A stretch of DNA of 64,000 nucleotides from Pseudodesulfovibrio nedwellii (GCF_027923765.1 NZ_AP026709.1:987501-1051500), one strand, 5' to 3'. Numbered from the stretch's first letter, positions 18,051-27,597 are shown. Numbers and translations: made by a program. Notes: generated from the letters alone by a model not told the origin.

Positions 18051-19178
18051 ATGTTTGACGACGTACTCTCTTTCATCAGACAACTCTATCGGGAACCCGA
18101 GGGTTTCATCCCTCTCCATGCACCTATTTTTTTCGGACACGAAAAGGAATATCTATGCGACTGCATCGACTCCACTTTCGTTTCCAGTGTGGGAAAATAT
18201 GTTGACCGATTCGAAGATATGGTCTGCGATTTCACAGACGCGGCCCGAGCTATTGCCGTGGTCAATGGCACCTGCGGCCTAACCGCAGCCTTGGGCATGG
18301 TCAATGTACGCCCCGGCGACCTCGTCCTGACTCAGGCATTGACTTTTGTAGCCTCGGCCAACGCCATCAGCCACACCGGAGCCAAACCAGTTTTTCTCGA
18401 CTCGGACAGGGACAGCCTGGGAATGAGTCCGGACGCACTGAAAGCATTTTTAAAAAATCATAATCCTGCTGACGGGCATATTGCCGCTTGTGTACCGGTT
18501 CACATTCTGGGCCACGCCTGTCGTATCCGTGAGATCTGCGAAATCTGTGCAGAATACGACATTCCGGTGGTAGAAGATGCCGCCGAAGTCCTTGGAAGTC
18601 GTTACGAAGGACAGCATCTCGGCACTTTCGGTACGTTTGGGGTCCTCAGCTTCAACGGAAACAAAACCATTACCACCGGTGGCGGTGGTATGATCCTGAC
18701 AAAAGATGCTGAACTGGGTGCGCACGCCAAGCATATGACCACCACCGCCAAAATCCCACACAAGTGGGAATTCCGCCACGACAACATCGGCTGGAACTAC
18801 CGCATGCCAAACGTCAACGCAGCCTTAGGCTGTGCGCAGATGGAAAAACTTGACGCTATCCTCATGGACAAACAGGTCATTGCTTCAGCGTACAAAGCTT
18901 TCTTTGAAGAAAAAAAAGATATTACGTACGTCGATGCGCCAACAAATTGTACGGCCAATTATTGGCTAAACACCATTCGATTCGATTCACAGGAACAACG
19001 CGATATTTTTCTGACCAAGAGCAACGATGCAGGCATTATGACTCGCCCCCTGTGGACCTTAATGTCCGACTTGCCCATGTACACAAACAACCTCAATGAT
19101 GGTTTGATCAACGCCAGATATCTGGCTGCTCGAGCCGTCAACCTGCCAAGCAGCCCCCGTAAGGAGGAATGCGCATGA
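18051..19178 (+). CDS. legC: LegC-like PLP aminotransferase
   Basis: A 375-residue DegT/DnrJ/EryC1-fold aminotransferase that would put an amino group on C4 of the keto sugar made by LegB. The N-terminal signature FIPLHAPIFFGHEKEYL and CIDSTFVSSVGKYVDRFE is typical of the LegC branch; the PLP lysine lies in SFNGNKTITTGGGG, and the EDAAEVLGS motif is the family's cofactor-binding Asp region. The last codons overlap the start of legI (ATGA overlap), indicating coupling. Confidence 0.9.
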   Translation: MFDDVLSFIRQLYREPEGFIPLHAPIFFGHEKEYLCDCIDSTFVSSVGKYVDRFEDMVCDFTDAARAIAVVNGTCGLTAALGMVNVRPGDLVLTQALTFVASANAISHTGAKPVFLDSDRDSLGMSPDALKAFLKNHNPADGHIAACVPVHILGHACRIREICEICAEYDIPVVEDAAEVLGSRYEGQHLGTFGTFGVLSFNGNKTITTGGGGMILTKDAELGAHAKHMTTTAKIPHKWEFRHDNIGWNYRMPNVNAALGCAQMEKLDAILMDKQVIASAYKAFFEEKKDITYVDAPTNCTANYWLNTIRFDSQEQRDIFLTKSNDAGIMTRPLWTLMSDLPMYTNNLNDGLINARYLAARAVNLPSSPRKEECA

Positions 19179-20191
19179 ACCGCAACTCAGTCTTTATAAT
19201 CGCCGAAGCAGGAGTCAATCACAACGGAGACATGGACCTCGCTCGCCGACTGATAGAGGTGGCAGCAAAGGCCGGAGCGGATGCGGTAAAATTCCAAACC
19301 TTCAGAGCCAAAGAAATCGTCACGACTCTGGCCCAAAAGGCAAACTATCAAAAAGAGACTTCTGGAGCTAAAGAATCCCAGTTCGCCATGTTAAAAAAGC
19401 TGGAACTGGATACAAGGGCGCACGAAAATCTCATAGCCCATGCTCAAAAAAACAATATAGAATTTCTCTCCACACCTTTCGATGCAGAAAGTCTGGACAT
19501 GCTCCTTGAACTCGGTATTGCCACCATTAAAATTCCATCCGGAGAAATAACCAATCTCCCCTACCTGCGCCGAGTGGGCAACAAGGGAGTCCCCATTGTC
19601 ATGTCTACAGGCATGACCACGTTGGAAGAAGTCAAAGCTGCTGTCACGGTCCTCATGGAAACAGGGGCATCAGCTAAAGACATAACCCTACTCCACTGCA
19701 ACACCCAATACCCAACACCTCTTGAGGATGCCAACCTCAAAGCCATGGACACACTGGCTCTCACTTTTCCTGAATGTGCAATTGGTTATTCAGACCACAC
19801 TCCCGGCATAGCCTGCCCAATAGCGGCTACAGCCATGGGTGCTTCCCTCATCGAAAAGCACTTCACTCTGGATAAAACCATGGAAGGGCCGGACCATGCA
19901 GCGTCCATTAACCCTGAGGAACTGACTGCCATGGTTTCCGGCATCAGAGATATTGAAAAGGCACTGGGTGATGGGACCAAACAGCCAAGCGTAAGCGAAA
20001 AAGAAAACATCAACATTGCTCGGCGTTTTCTCGTGGCGGCCGCCCCCATTATGGCAGGAGAACCGTTTACCAAAGCCAACGTGGTCGCCAAACGAACTGG
20101 GCAAGGTGGGATTTCTCCCATGCGATGGGATGAAATTATGCAAAAATCAGCATCTAGGAATTTCCATACCGGGGAGATTATTGAGCTATGA
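19175..20191 (+). CDS. legI: Legionaminic/N-acetylneuraminate synthase family (LegI/NeuB)
   Basis: Condenses a hexosamine with phosphoenolpyruvate to give the nine-carbon sugar acid. The N-terminal TIM barrel shows IIAEAGVNHNGD and GADAVKFQTF, the conserved HCNTQYPTP and YSDHTPG motifs, and EKHFTLD; the C-terminal ~65 residues are the SAF antifreeze-like domain (RRFLVAAAPIMAGEPFTKANV). The ATG at 19175 is chosen over 19169 because AAGGAGG (19161-19167) is too close to the earlier one. Length is 338 residues, normal for NeuB proteins. The stop overlaps the start of legG. Confidence 0.93.
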   Translation: MNRNSVFIIAEAGVNHNGDMDLARRLIEVAAKAGADAVKFQTFRAKEIVTTLAQKANYQKETSGAKESQFAMLKKLELDTRAHENLIAHAQKNNIEFLSTPFDAESLDMLLELGIATIKIPSGEITNLPYLRRVGNKGVPIVMSTGMTTLEEVKAAVTVLMETGASAKDITLLHCNTQYPTPLEDANLKAMDTLALTFPECAIGYSDHTPGIACPIAATAMGASLIEKHFTLDKTMEGPDHAASINPEELTAMVSGIRDIEKALGDGTKQPSVSEKENINIARRFLVAAAPIMAGEPFTKANVVAKRTGQGGISPMRWDEIMQKSASRNFHTGEIIEL

Positions 20192-21369
20192 AAATTTGCG
20201 TTTTCACAGGTACACGCGCCGAATACGGCCTGCTACTCCCATTGCTCAAACGCATTGAGCAAGACTCTGATACCGAACTCCAACTTCTGGTCTCAGGGTC
20301 ACATTTGTCTGACCGACACGGGCACACTGTCGACGCCATCATCGCGGACGGCTTCACAATCCAGGCTACAGTACCGCTTCAACTCAATGACGACACTCGC
20401 CTTGGAGTAGCAACAGCCATGGGTGAGGCTCTCACTGGCTGCGCTCATGCTTTGGATAAAATCAGGCCAGACATTCTCATACTACTCGGTGATCGATATG
20501 AATGTTTTGCCTGCGCCACTGCTGCCTCAATCCTGGGATATCCCATTGCCCATATCCATGGCGGAGAAGTAACCGAAGGAGCCATGGATGATTACTATCG
20601 CCACTCCATTACAAAAATGTCCCACCTCCATTTCACCTCTTGCGAAGCATACCGAGATCGAGTCATTCAATTGGGAGAACATCCAGACACTGTCTTCAAT
20701 GTGGGAGCTCTCGGGGTAGAAAACATCATGACCACCCCCCTGATGGACAAAATTGAACTTGAGGCTGATCTCAATTTTTCCATGGGTGACAACTGTTTGC
20801 TCACGACCTATCATCCTGTAACTCAGGATAAAAATGATAAAACCCAACTCAATGAATTTTTCTCTGCCATTGAGACACTGCTCTCGGATGATCCGACTAT
20901 GACAGCAATTATCACCGGGGCCAATGCCGATCCCGGCGGTAACGCCATTGATGAACGGGCCGCTCTACTTGCAAATAAACATCCTCGACAAACTTGCGTT
21001 GTTCCATCGCTTGGCCTTGTCCGATATTTATCCGCAATGAAGTACTGTAAAGCTGTCATTGGCAATTCCTCTTCCGGTATTTTAGAGGCACCAAGTTTCA
21101 AAATCCCTTCTATTAACGTCGGCATACGACAAAAAGGAAGAGAACAGGCCAAATCCGTATTCAACTCACCGTCTGTGTCTGAAATTCTTGTGCGAAGAAC
21201 CCGCCGAGCCTTGGAAGCCGGTCAGACTCGAGTTGTCAAAGAAGTCCTGAACCCGTATGAAAAAGAAGGAACCAGCTTGCACATTTTCAATGAGATCAAG
21301 CAGGCTGCCTTCCAAGTTGCCAAACCATTTTACGACATCACGCACAGCCTGCTTGCAGGCGAGGAATAA
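20188..21369 (+). CDS. legG: NDP-sugar 2-epimerase, hydrolysing (LegG/NeuC)
   Basis: A 393-residue GT-B-fold epimerase that inverts C2 and releases the nucleotide, producing the free sugar used by LegI. It opens with KICVFTGTRAEYGLL, as in NeuC proteins, and contains LLGDRYECFACATAA, AHIHGGEVTEGAMDDYYRHSITKMSHLHF and, near the C-terminus, GNSSSGILEAPSF, which are the family active-site and UDP/GDP-binding regions. The start overlaps the legI stop by four bases. Preference for the legionaminic rather than the sialic acid precursor comes from the neighbouring legB/legC genes. Confidence 0.92.
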   Translation: MKICVFTGTRAEYGLLLPLLKRIEQDSDTELQLLVSGSHLSDRHGHTVDAIIADGFTIQATVPLQLNDDTRLGVATAMGEALTGCAHALDKIRPDILILLGDRYECFACATAASILGYPIAHIHGGEVTEGAMDDYYRHSITKMSHLHFTSCEAYRDRVIQLGEHPDTVFNVGALGVENIMTTPLMDKIELEADLNFSMGDNCLLTTYHPVTQDKNDKTQLNEFFSAIETLLSDDPTMTAIITGANADPGGNAIDERAALLANKHPRQTCVVPSLGLVRYLSAMKYCKAVIGNSSSGILEAPSFKIPSINVGIRQKGREQAKSVFNSPSVSEILVRRTRRALEAGQTRVVKEVLNPYEKEGTSLHIFNEIKQAAFQVAKPFYDITHSLLAGEE

Positions 21370-21372
21370 CCT

Positions 21373-22437
21373 ATGACTCGTTGGAAAGAATCTATTATAT
21401 CACCATCAGCCACTATCCGTGATTCAGTAGAGGCACTCAATAAATCATTGACACAGATAGCTTTGGTCGTCGAGGACTCAGGCCACCTCAAAGGAGTCAT
21501 CACTGACGGCGATGTCAGGCGTGGTTTACTGGCAGGGAAAACACTGGAATCGCCTGTTTCTGGAATCATGGAAACAAATTTCTTCTCGGCCAATGAACAC
21601 GACGACCAATCTGTTCTGCTGACAACCATGCGAGAGCAACAATTCCGCCAGGTACCTTTAGTTGATGACGAAAATCGTATTGTGGGTTTACGGACCCTCA
21701 TGGACATGGTCACCCCTCCCAAAAAAGATAATTGGGTCGTACTCATGGCAGGCGGGCTGGGCCAACGATTGCGCCCCCTTACCGAGGATTGTCCCAAACC
21801 GCTTCTAACAGTGGGCGGCAAACCATTACTCAGCACAATTTTGGACCAATTCGTAGAATATGGCTTTGAACGTTTTTATATTTCCGTCAACTACCGCGCC
21901 GAAATGGTCGAAGACTACTTTGGCGACGGCTCAAAGCGTGGCGTGGAAATTCGGTACCTTCGAGAAGACAAACAACTAGGAACAGCCGGAGCTGTTGGCC
22001 TTATCCCCCAACAAACTGACAAACCAATTTTTGTCATGAACGGAGACCTGCTTACCCGCGTAGATTTCCCAGGCATGCTTGCTTTTCATCAGGAACAAAA
22101 AGCCCGAGCAACAATGGCAGTCCGCAGATTCGACATTCAAGTTCCATATGGTGTGGTCAATGTTGAAGACAACATAATCACGCATCTTGAAGAAAAACCA
22201 ACACATAAATTTTTCGTCAACGCGGGAATCTACGTGTTGGATCCGGACATTGCCGCATCTATCCCTAAAAATGAGTACCTGGATATGCCGACCCTGTTTA
22301 GTCAGCTCATGAACAAAGACGAAACGACATCGGCTTTCCCCATCCATGAATACTGGATGGATATTGGCCGTAAACAAGATTTTGATCAGGCCAATTATGA
22401 TTACGACATGCACTTTCGCGTAAAGGAAGAGTGCTAA
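21373..22437 (+). CDS. ptmE: CBS-domain nucleotidyltransferase (PtmE-like)
   Basis: Residues ~1-115 are a pair of CBS domains (ALVVEDSGHLKGVITDGDVRRGLL; RQVPLVDDENRIVGLRT), and ~120-354 a sugar-1-phosphate nucleotidyltransferase with the signature LMAGGLGQRLRPLTEDCPKPLL and product-binding PIFVMNGDLLTRVD. In Campylobacter the homologue PtmE makes GDP-glucosamine or GDP-GlcNAc for the legionaminic pathway. The CBS pair suggests regulation by an adenine nucleotide. The gene lies 3 bases after legG and 1 base before ptmF. Confidence 0.85.
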   Translation: MTRWKESIISPSATIRDSVEALNKSLTQIALVVEDSGHLKGVITDGDVRRGLLAGKTLESPVSGIMETNFFSANEHDDQSVLLTTMREQQFRQVPLVDDENRIVGLRTLMDMVTPPKKDNWVVLMAGGLGQRLRPLTEDCPKPLLTVGGKPLLSTILDQFVEYGFERFYISVNYRAEMVEDYFGDGSKRGVEIRYLREDKQLGTAGAVGLIPQQTDKPIFVMNGDLLTRVDFPGMLAFHQEQKARATMAVRRFDIQVPYGVVNVEDNIITHLEEKPTHKFFVNAGIYVLDPDIAASIPKNEYLDMPTLFSQLMNKDETTSAFPIHEYWMDIGRKQDFDQANYDYDMHFRVKEEC

Positions 22438-22438
22438 C

Positions 22439-23347
22439 ATGAAAGCATTGATCATAGGGTATGGATCTATTGGAGCACGTCACGCACAAATTCTCGATTC
22501 ATTGGGCTACTCTTTAGCGTGCGTAACCAGCAATCCAAGTTGCCCTTACCCGATCTTCTCAACTATAGCCGAGGCCGTACAAACAACTTCGCCTTCACTG
22601 GCTATCATTTCCAATGCCACAGTCGAACATCTTCCAAGTCTGACTATGCTTATGGACACTGGCTTTACCGGACTTATCCTGGTTGAGAAACCCCTATTCG
22701 ATGAACCATACGCACTCGTTCCTCCACGCGACACCATTCGGGTGGCGTACAATCTACGCTTTCACCCACTGGTCACACGCACACGAGAGTTGCTCACGGG
22801 TCAAACGATTCTCAACGCACAATTTCACGTTGGCCAATACCTGCCCGACTGGCGGCCCGGTACAGATTACACGACCAGCTATTCAGCCAGCCGTGCGCAA
22901 GGCGGTGGGGTACTACGAGATCTGTCGCATGAACTCGATCTGTCCTGTTTTCTTCTGGGATGTTGGAAACGCGTCACAGCCATTGGTGGTCATTTCAGCG
23001 ATCTCAGAATCGACTCCGATGATCAATTTTCCATCCTCATGGAAACCGCTGGTTGCCCTGCCGTCACCATCCACATGGACTACCTGAGCAGGACCACACG
23101 TCGAGGATTCGTCATCACCACGCAAGAATTCTGTCTCCAAGCTGACTTCATTGCAGGAACGCTTACGATGGATACTACAACGGAAGAATTTTCCATTGAC
23201 CGAAACACCACATATGAAAATCAACTCAGGGCCATGATGGTCGATAATCCGCACCTTTGTTCGTTCGAACAAGGTATGAACGTCGTCCAATTAATCCAAG
23301 CTGTTGAAAAAAGTGCACACACTAATACCTGGATAACGGCACCATGA
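22439..23347 (+). CDS. ptmF: Gfo/Idh/MocA-family oxidoreductase (PtmF-like)
   Basis: A 302-residue NAD(P)-dependent sugar oxidoreductase-like protein. The Rossmann motif IIGYGSIGARHAQIL is at the N-terminus and LVEKPLF carries the conserved EKP lysine. The second half has GGGVLRDLSHELDL, the typical family His/Asp region. Its position between ptmE and legF is the same as I recall for PtmF in Campylobacter jejuni, where it takes part in making GDP-glucosamine. The exact reaction here is inferred. Stop and next start overlap (ATGA). Confidence 0.75.
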   Translation: MKALIIGYGSIGARHAQILDSLGYSLACVTSNPSCPYPIFSTIAEAVQTTSPSLAIISNATVEHLPSLTMLMDTGFTGLILVEKPLFDEPYALVPPRDTIRVAYNLRFHPLVTRTRELLTGQTILNAQFHVGQYLPDWRPGTDYTTSYSASRAQGGGVLRDLSHELDLSCFLLGCWKRVTAIGGHFSDLRIDSDDQFSILMETAGCPAVTIHMDYLSRTTRRGFVITTQEFCLQADFIAGTLTMDTTTEEFSIDRNTTYENQLRAMMVDNPHLCSFEQGMNVVQLIQAVEKSAHTNTWITAP

Positions 23348-24024
23348 AACGATATGGATTCATTTTTGCCAGAGGCGGCTCCAAGGGCGTACCAGGAAAA
23401 AACATTCGCCCCCTTGGCGGCATCCCACTCATTGGTCACGCTATCAAAGCAGGTCAAGACTCCGGTTTGCTAGACCGAATTATCGTGTCTACAGACGACG
23501 AGGCCATCGCTGACACCGCTCGGCAACTCGGCGCGGAAGTTCCCTTCATGCGGCCGACAGAACTGGCACAGGATAACAGCCCTGAATGGTTGGCATGGCG
23601 ACACGCCATAAACGCCGTGGATGATTTCGACATATTCGTTTCTCTCCCTTGTACCGCCCCCATGCGTATCGGAGACGATGTACGTCGCTGTATCGAAACA
23701 TTCGAAAGTGACAAGTGCGATATGGTCATCACAGCACGTGAGGCTGAACGACATCCTTCTTTCAACATGATAACAGTGGACACTGCCGGATACGCAACCA
23801 TTGCCATGCCCATAGGTACGGACATTATACGTCGCCAAGAGGCCCCCCCAGTTTTTGACATGACCACAGTTTGTTATGTTACCACCCCAAACTTCATTCT
23901 CGAACACGATGCTGTCTTTCAAGGCAAAGTTAAAATGGTAGAGATACCACCAGAGCGAGCCGTAGATATCGACACGGAACTCGACTTCGCCTTTGCTGAA
24001 TTTCTTATGGAGCGAAACTCATGA
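23344..24024 (+). CDS. legF: CMP-nonulosonate synthetase (LegF/PtmB, NeuA family)
   Basis: A 226-residue cytidylyltransferase that activates the nonulosonic acid with CTP before transfer to a surface acceptor. The family signature FARGGSKGVPGKNIRPLGG is at residues ~8-26, followed by STDDEAIADTARQLGAEVPFMRP. C-terminal VDIDTELDFAFAE contains the metal-binding Asp residues. It overlaps its neighbours by four bases on both sides. Legionaminic rather than sialic specificity is inferred from the operon. Confidence 0.9.
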   Translation: MKRYGFIFARGGSKGVPGKNIRPLGGIPLIGHAIKAGQDSGLLDRIIVSTDDEAIADTARQLGAEVPFMRPTELAQDNSPEWLAWRHAINAVDDFDIFVSLPCTAPMRIGDDVRRCIETFESDKCDMVITAREAERHPSFNMITVDTAGYATIAMPIGTDIIRRQEAPPVFDMTTVCYVTTPNFILEHDAVFQGKVKMVEIPPERAVDIDTELDFAFAEFLMERNS

Positions 24025-24824
24025 AAAGCATAAAACAACTTATGGACCTGACTGGTCGCACTGCCCTGATTACTGGCGGTGCCGGATATATTGGAACAGC
24101 CTTTTGCGAAGCATTGGCTGAAGCAGGCGCGAACATCGCAGTACTCGACATCGCCACTGATCGCGTACAGGAATCGGCGTCGAAACTGGCTGCCACTTAC
24201 TCAATCAAAACCTTAGGCCTAACAGTCAATCTTTCCGACGAGGCCGCAATTGTTGCTGCCCCCAAAAAGGTCAAAGACGAACTGGGCTCACTCGACATCG
24301 TCGTCAACTGCGCCGCATTTGTTGGCACTTCAGGCCTAACCGGTTGGGTCACGCCTTTTGAAGAACAAAGTGTAGCCACCTGGCGCGCTGCCTTGGAAAC
24401 CAACCTGACGGCCTGCTTCGCCCTCATTCAGGCTGCAACTCCATTCCTCCGTGAATCCGGCCATGGTTCAGTCATCAATATTGGTTCAACCTATGGCGTG
24501 GTCGGCCCGGACATGTCTCTCTACGAAGGCACGGCTATGGGCAACCCTGCAGCCTACGCCGCCTCCAAGGGAGGTCTGACTCAACTCACTCGCTGGCTCG
24601 CCACGACACTAGCCCCGAATATCCGCGTCAACTGTATCAGTCCCGGTGGAATTGCCCGCGGCCAAGATGAAAAATTCGTCAACCGATACAAGGAACGCAC
24701 CCCGATGAAACGCATGGGCACTGAAGAAGACATGAAGGGTGCACTTCTCTATCTCGCTAGCGACTTATCGGCCTATGTTACAGGGCAAAATCTGTTGGTT
24801 GACGGCGGCTGGACTGCTTGGTAG
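24021..24824 (+). CDS. ptmA: Short-chain dehydrogenase (PtmA-like)
   Basis: Classical SDR of 267 residues: cofactor motif TGGAGYIGTAF (residues ~15-25), NCAA, catalytic Ser in INIGSTYGVVGPD, then YAASKGG (Tyr/Lys). In Campylobacter PtmA acts with PtmE and PtmF on the GDP-sugar branch of legionaminic acid synthesis. The order legI-legG-ptmE-ptmF-legF-ptmA matches what I recall there, which supports the name. The exact substrate is not established by sequence. Confidence 0.8.
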   Translation: MKSIKQLMDLTGRTALITGGAGYIGTAFCEALAEAGANIAVLDIATDRVQESASKLAATYSIKTLGLTVNLSDEAAIVAAPKKVKDELGSLDIVVNCAAFVGTSGLTGWVTPFEEQSVATWRAALETNLTACFALIQAATPFLRESGHGSVINIGSTYGVVGPDMSLYEGTAMGNPAAYAASKGGLTQLTRWLATTLAPNIRVNCISPGGIARGQDEKFVNRYKERTPMKRMGTEEDMKGALLYLASDLSAYVTGQNLLVDGGWTAW

Positions 24825-24835
24825 ACCGAATCACC

Positions 24836-25705
24836 ATGAATTTTCGCATAATCCCCCGACTTGACATAAAAGGTCCAAACCTCGTTAAAGGAATACATTT
24901 CGAAGGTTTGCGCGTCCTCGGTAAACCCGAAGACTTTGCCCAATATTACTATGAAAATGGTGCTGACGAATTATTTTTTCAAGATGCAGTCGCATCCTTG
25001 TATGATCGCAATAGCCTCCATGACATCGTCAGAAAAACATCTTCGCAAATATTCATCCCACTCTGCGTGGGTGGTGGACTTCGTAATGTCGACGACATCC
25101 GAGAAGTACTTCGAGCTGGTGCAGACAAAGTTGCCATCAATACTGAAGCTATCAAGCGTCCAGAATTGATCAAGGAAGCATCCATTGCTTTCGGCTCCTC
25201 AACCATTGTGGTGTCCATCGAAGCCATCAAGAGAAACAATGGCAGCTGGGAGGCCCTCATCGAATACGGACGCGAAACCACAAAAATAGACGCGCTCGAA
25301 TGGGCCAAACAAGCTGAAGAACTTGGAGCCGGTGAATTGATGGTCACAAGCATTAATAATGAAGGCACCGGCAAAGGCTATGATTTAGAACTGACACAAG
25401 CCATTGCTACCAGCGTTTCCATCCCCGTCATTGCTGGCGGCGGTTGCGGTAACCCCGAAGACGTTGCTACAGTCATCGCCAAAGGACACGCCGACGCTGT
25501 ATCCATGGCGGCGGCTCTGCATTACAAAACCATTGAAACATTGATAGAAAAATCCACCTCGCACGAATATGCACAAGAAGGAAACACTGAGTTCCTCAAA
25601 ACCGGACGAGGATTCGCAAAAGTCACTCCATGTTCCATACACGACATTAAACGTACCCTGAAGCAACGAGACCTGCCTTGTCGAATGAGGGCAAACAATG
25701 AATAA
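24836..25705 (+). CDS. HisF-like cyclase-fold subunit for sugar amidation
   Basis: A 289-residue (beta/alpha)8 barrel of the HisF family. The N-terminal catalytic Asp is kept (IPRLDIKG), but the second catalytic Asp, in the motif usually read as IDA, is Glu (VVVSIEAIKR). Phosphate-binding GGG and GGGCGN motifs are present. Together with the following HisH-like and WbpG-like genes it forms the set that, in Pseudomonas O-antigen and Campylobacter nonulosonate loci, converts an N-acetyl group to an acetamidino group; the barrel conducts ammonia. It is unlikely to be the histidine enzyme. ATG 24836 is used; the longer TTG frame overlaps ptmA. Confidence 0.85.
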   Translation: MNFRIIPRLDIKGPNLVKGIHFEGLRVLGKPEDFAQYYYENGADELFFQDAVASLYDRNSLHDIVRKTSSQIFIPLCVGGGLRNVDDIREVLRAGADKVAINTEAIKRPELIKEASIAFGSSTIVVSIEAIKRNNGSWEALIEYGRETTKIDALEWAKQAEELGAGELMVTSINNEGTGKGYDLELTQAIATSVSIPVIAGGGCGNPEDVATVIAKGHADAVSMAAALHYKTIETLIEKSTSHEYAQEGNTEFLKTGRGFAKVTPCSIHDIKRTLKQRDLPCRMRANNE

Positions 25706-26369
25706 TACCGATGTCGCTATCATCGATTACGGTCTTGGCAACTTATTTTCCATCAAACATGCCTGTGAACACGTCGGATTGTCTGTTTTGATTACAAATC
25801 AATCCGATGAAATACTGACTGCTAAATCAGTCATTCTGCCAGGTGTAGGTGCTTTTGGTGATGCCATGAACGCGCTTAACAAGCTCGACCTAGTCGCTCC
25901 CATAAAAGACGTAGCTGCCAAAGGCACCCCTTTGCTCGGTATCTGCCTTGGACAGCAACTTCTATACTCTGAAAGCGAAGAGTTCGGTTCCCACAAAGGA
26001 CTTGACTTGATTCCCGGCACAGTACAATATTTTTCGGTTCAAAAAATCGACAATATAACGTTGAAAGTTCCCCAAGTAGGCTGGAATACCATTGATTCCA
26101 CCAAAGATAACCCTAATGCGTGGGACGGGACACTTTTGCAAGGTGTAAAGCCCGGAACTGACATGTATTTCGTTCATTCCTGCTATGTTATACCCGACGA
26201 TGAAAACACTGTACTGACAACAACCACATACGGTACTATCAAATTTTCTTCCGGCAGCCGTCTCAATAACATCACCGCTTTCCAGTTCCATCCGGAACGA
26301 AGCGGCATAGATGGACTTGTCGTCTATAAAAATTTCTCTCAACTCATACGCTCTTCGGAGGCACAATAA
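25698..26369 (+). CDS. HisH-like glutamine amidotransferase subunit
   Basis: Class I glutaminase of 223 residues with catalytic Cys in LLGICLGQQLL and His/Glu in FQFHPERSG. It opens with the HisH pattern VAIIDYGLGNLFSI. It would hydrolyse glutamine and feed ammonia through the HisF-like barrel, with which it overlaps by eight bases, to the WbpG-like enzyme that follows without a gap. Context says surface sugar amidation rather than histidine synthesis, as no other his genes are nearby. Confidence 0.88.
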   Translation: MNNTDVAIIDYGLGNLFSIKHACEHVGLSVLITNQSDEILTAKSVILPGVGAFGDAMNALNKLDLVAPIKDVAAKGTPLLGICLGQQLLYSESEEFGSHKGLDLIPGTVQYFSVQKIDNITLKVPQVGWNTIDSTKDNPNAWDGTLLQGVKPGTDMYFVHSCYVIPDDENTVLTTTTYGTIKFSSGSRLNNITAFQFHPERSGIDGLVVYKNFSQLIRSSEAQ

Positions 26370-27584
26370 ATGACGCAATCAAAAACCTTGTTCGGCTTAC
26401 CTGAAAAAGTCCGCTTCTGTAAAAAGTGTGTCATGTCCAACCAACGCCCGTGCTCATATCCTGAATTCAAGCACACTAAAGATCGGATAACGCCGACTCT
26501 ACATATTGATGATGATGGCTTATGTGATGCCTGTCGTTACAATGAGCAAAAGAAAGACGACATCGACTGGAAAGCCCGTGAGGAACAACTCATGCAGCTA
26601 TGTGATAAACACCGCCGTAACGATGGAGGTTATGACTGCATAGTTCCTGGCAGTGGAGGCAAAGACAGCTGTCTGGCTGCGCATACGTTAAAATACGAGT
26701 ATGGCATGAATCCACTCACCGTGACATGGCCACCGATAATGTATACCGAATACGGATACAAAAATTTTCGGAATTGGATTGAAATCGGAGGTTTTGACAA
26801 CATCACTTTCAACCAAAATGGCCGTGCGCACAAACTCTTGACCAAACTGGCCATCGAAAACCTCTTCCATCCGTTCCAGACATTCATTCTCGGGCAAAAA
26901 AATCTCGCTCCCAAGATCGCACTGGAATATAATATTCCCCTCATCTTCTACGGAGAACCCGAAGCTGAATATGGCAACCCCATTGCCGAAACGTCATCTT
27001 CACTGCGAGACAAGTCCTATTACAGCATGAAGAACATTGATGATCTCTACCTCGGTGGAATTTCCATCAAAAAACTCATGGAAGTACACGGCCTGCGTCT
27101 CAACGAGTTATCAACTTACTTCCCAGCAGATGCCGAACGCCTGGAAAAATCAAAAATCGAAGTGCATTACCTAGGATATTATGTCCCTTGGACTCCCCAG
27201 GAAGCATACTACTACGCCGTGGAAAACACCGGTTTTGAAGCACGTCCCTTCCGCACACAAGGTACGTATAGCAAATACAACAGCATCGACGACAAAATCG
27301 ACGATCTGCACTATTATACCACGTACATCAAATTCGGCATTGGTCGTACCACTTATGACGCCTCTCAGGAGATCAGAAATAAGCACCTGACCCGCGAGGA
27401 AGGCGTGGCTTTGGTCCACAAATATGATGGGGAATTTCCCAATATTTATTTTGATGACATTATGGAATATTTAGGAATCACATCCGAACGATTCCAAGAA
27501 TTGACTGATCAAAATCGTTCCCCGCACCTTTGGGAAAAAGTGAATGGTGAATGGAAACTCAAGCACAGGGTAGAAAATTTGTAA
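26370..27584 (+). CDS. N-acetyl sugar amidotransferase (WbpG/PseA/PtmG-like)
   Basis: A 404-residue ATP-pyrophosphatase-fold enzyme. PP-loop SGGKDS is in IVPGSGGKDSCLAA (about residue 95); two Cys pairs, CKKCVMSNQRP and CDACRY, near the N-terminus look like a zinc site typical of this family. It would activate the N-acetyl group of the nonulosonate and accept ammonia from the HisF/HisH pair to give an acetamidino sugar. Start codon directly follows the hisH-like stop. Whether it acts on the free sugar or CMP sugar is not visible. Confidence 0.87.
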   Translation: MTQSKTLFGLPEKVRFCKKCVMSNQRPCSYPEFKHTKDRITPTLHIDDDGLCDACRYNEQKKDDIDWKAREEQLMQLCDKHRRNDGGYDCIVPGSGGKDSCLAAHTLKYEYGMNPLTVTWPPIMYTEYGYKNFRNWIEIGGFDNITFNQNGRAHKLLTKLAIENLFHPFQTFILGQKNLAPKIALEYNIPLIFYGEPEAEYGNPIAETSSSLRDKSYYSMKNIDDLYLGGISIKKLMEVHGLRLNELSTYFPADAERLEKSKIEVHYLGYYVPWTPQEAYYYAVENTGFEARPFRTQGTYSKYNSIDDKIDDLHYYTTYIKFGIGRTTYDASQEIRNKHLTREEGVALVHKYDGEFPNIYFDDIMEYLGITSERFQELTDQNRSPHLWEKVNGEWKLKHRVENL

Positions 27585-27597
27585 GATAGGAACCGCT

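Noticed and set aside
24836..26369. Histidine biosynthesis hisF/hisH
   Set aside because: No other his genes are present, a catalytic Asp is replaced, and the pair is embedded with a WbpG-type amidotransferase in a sugar operon.
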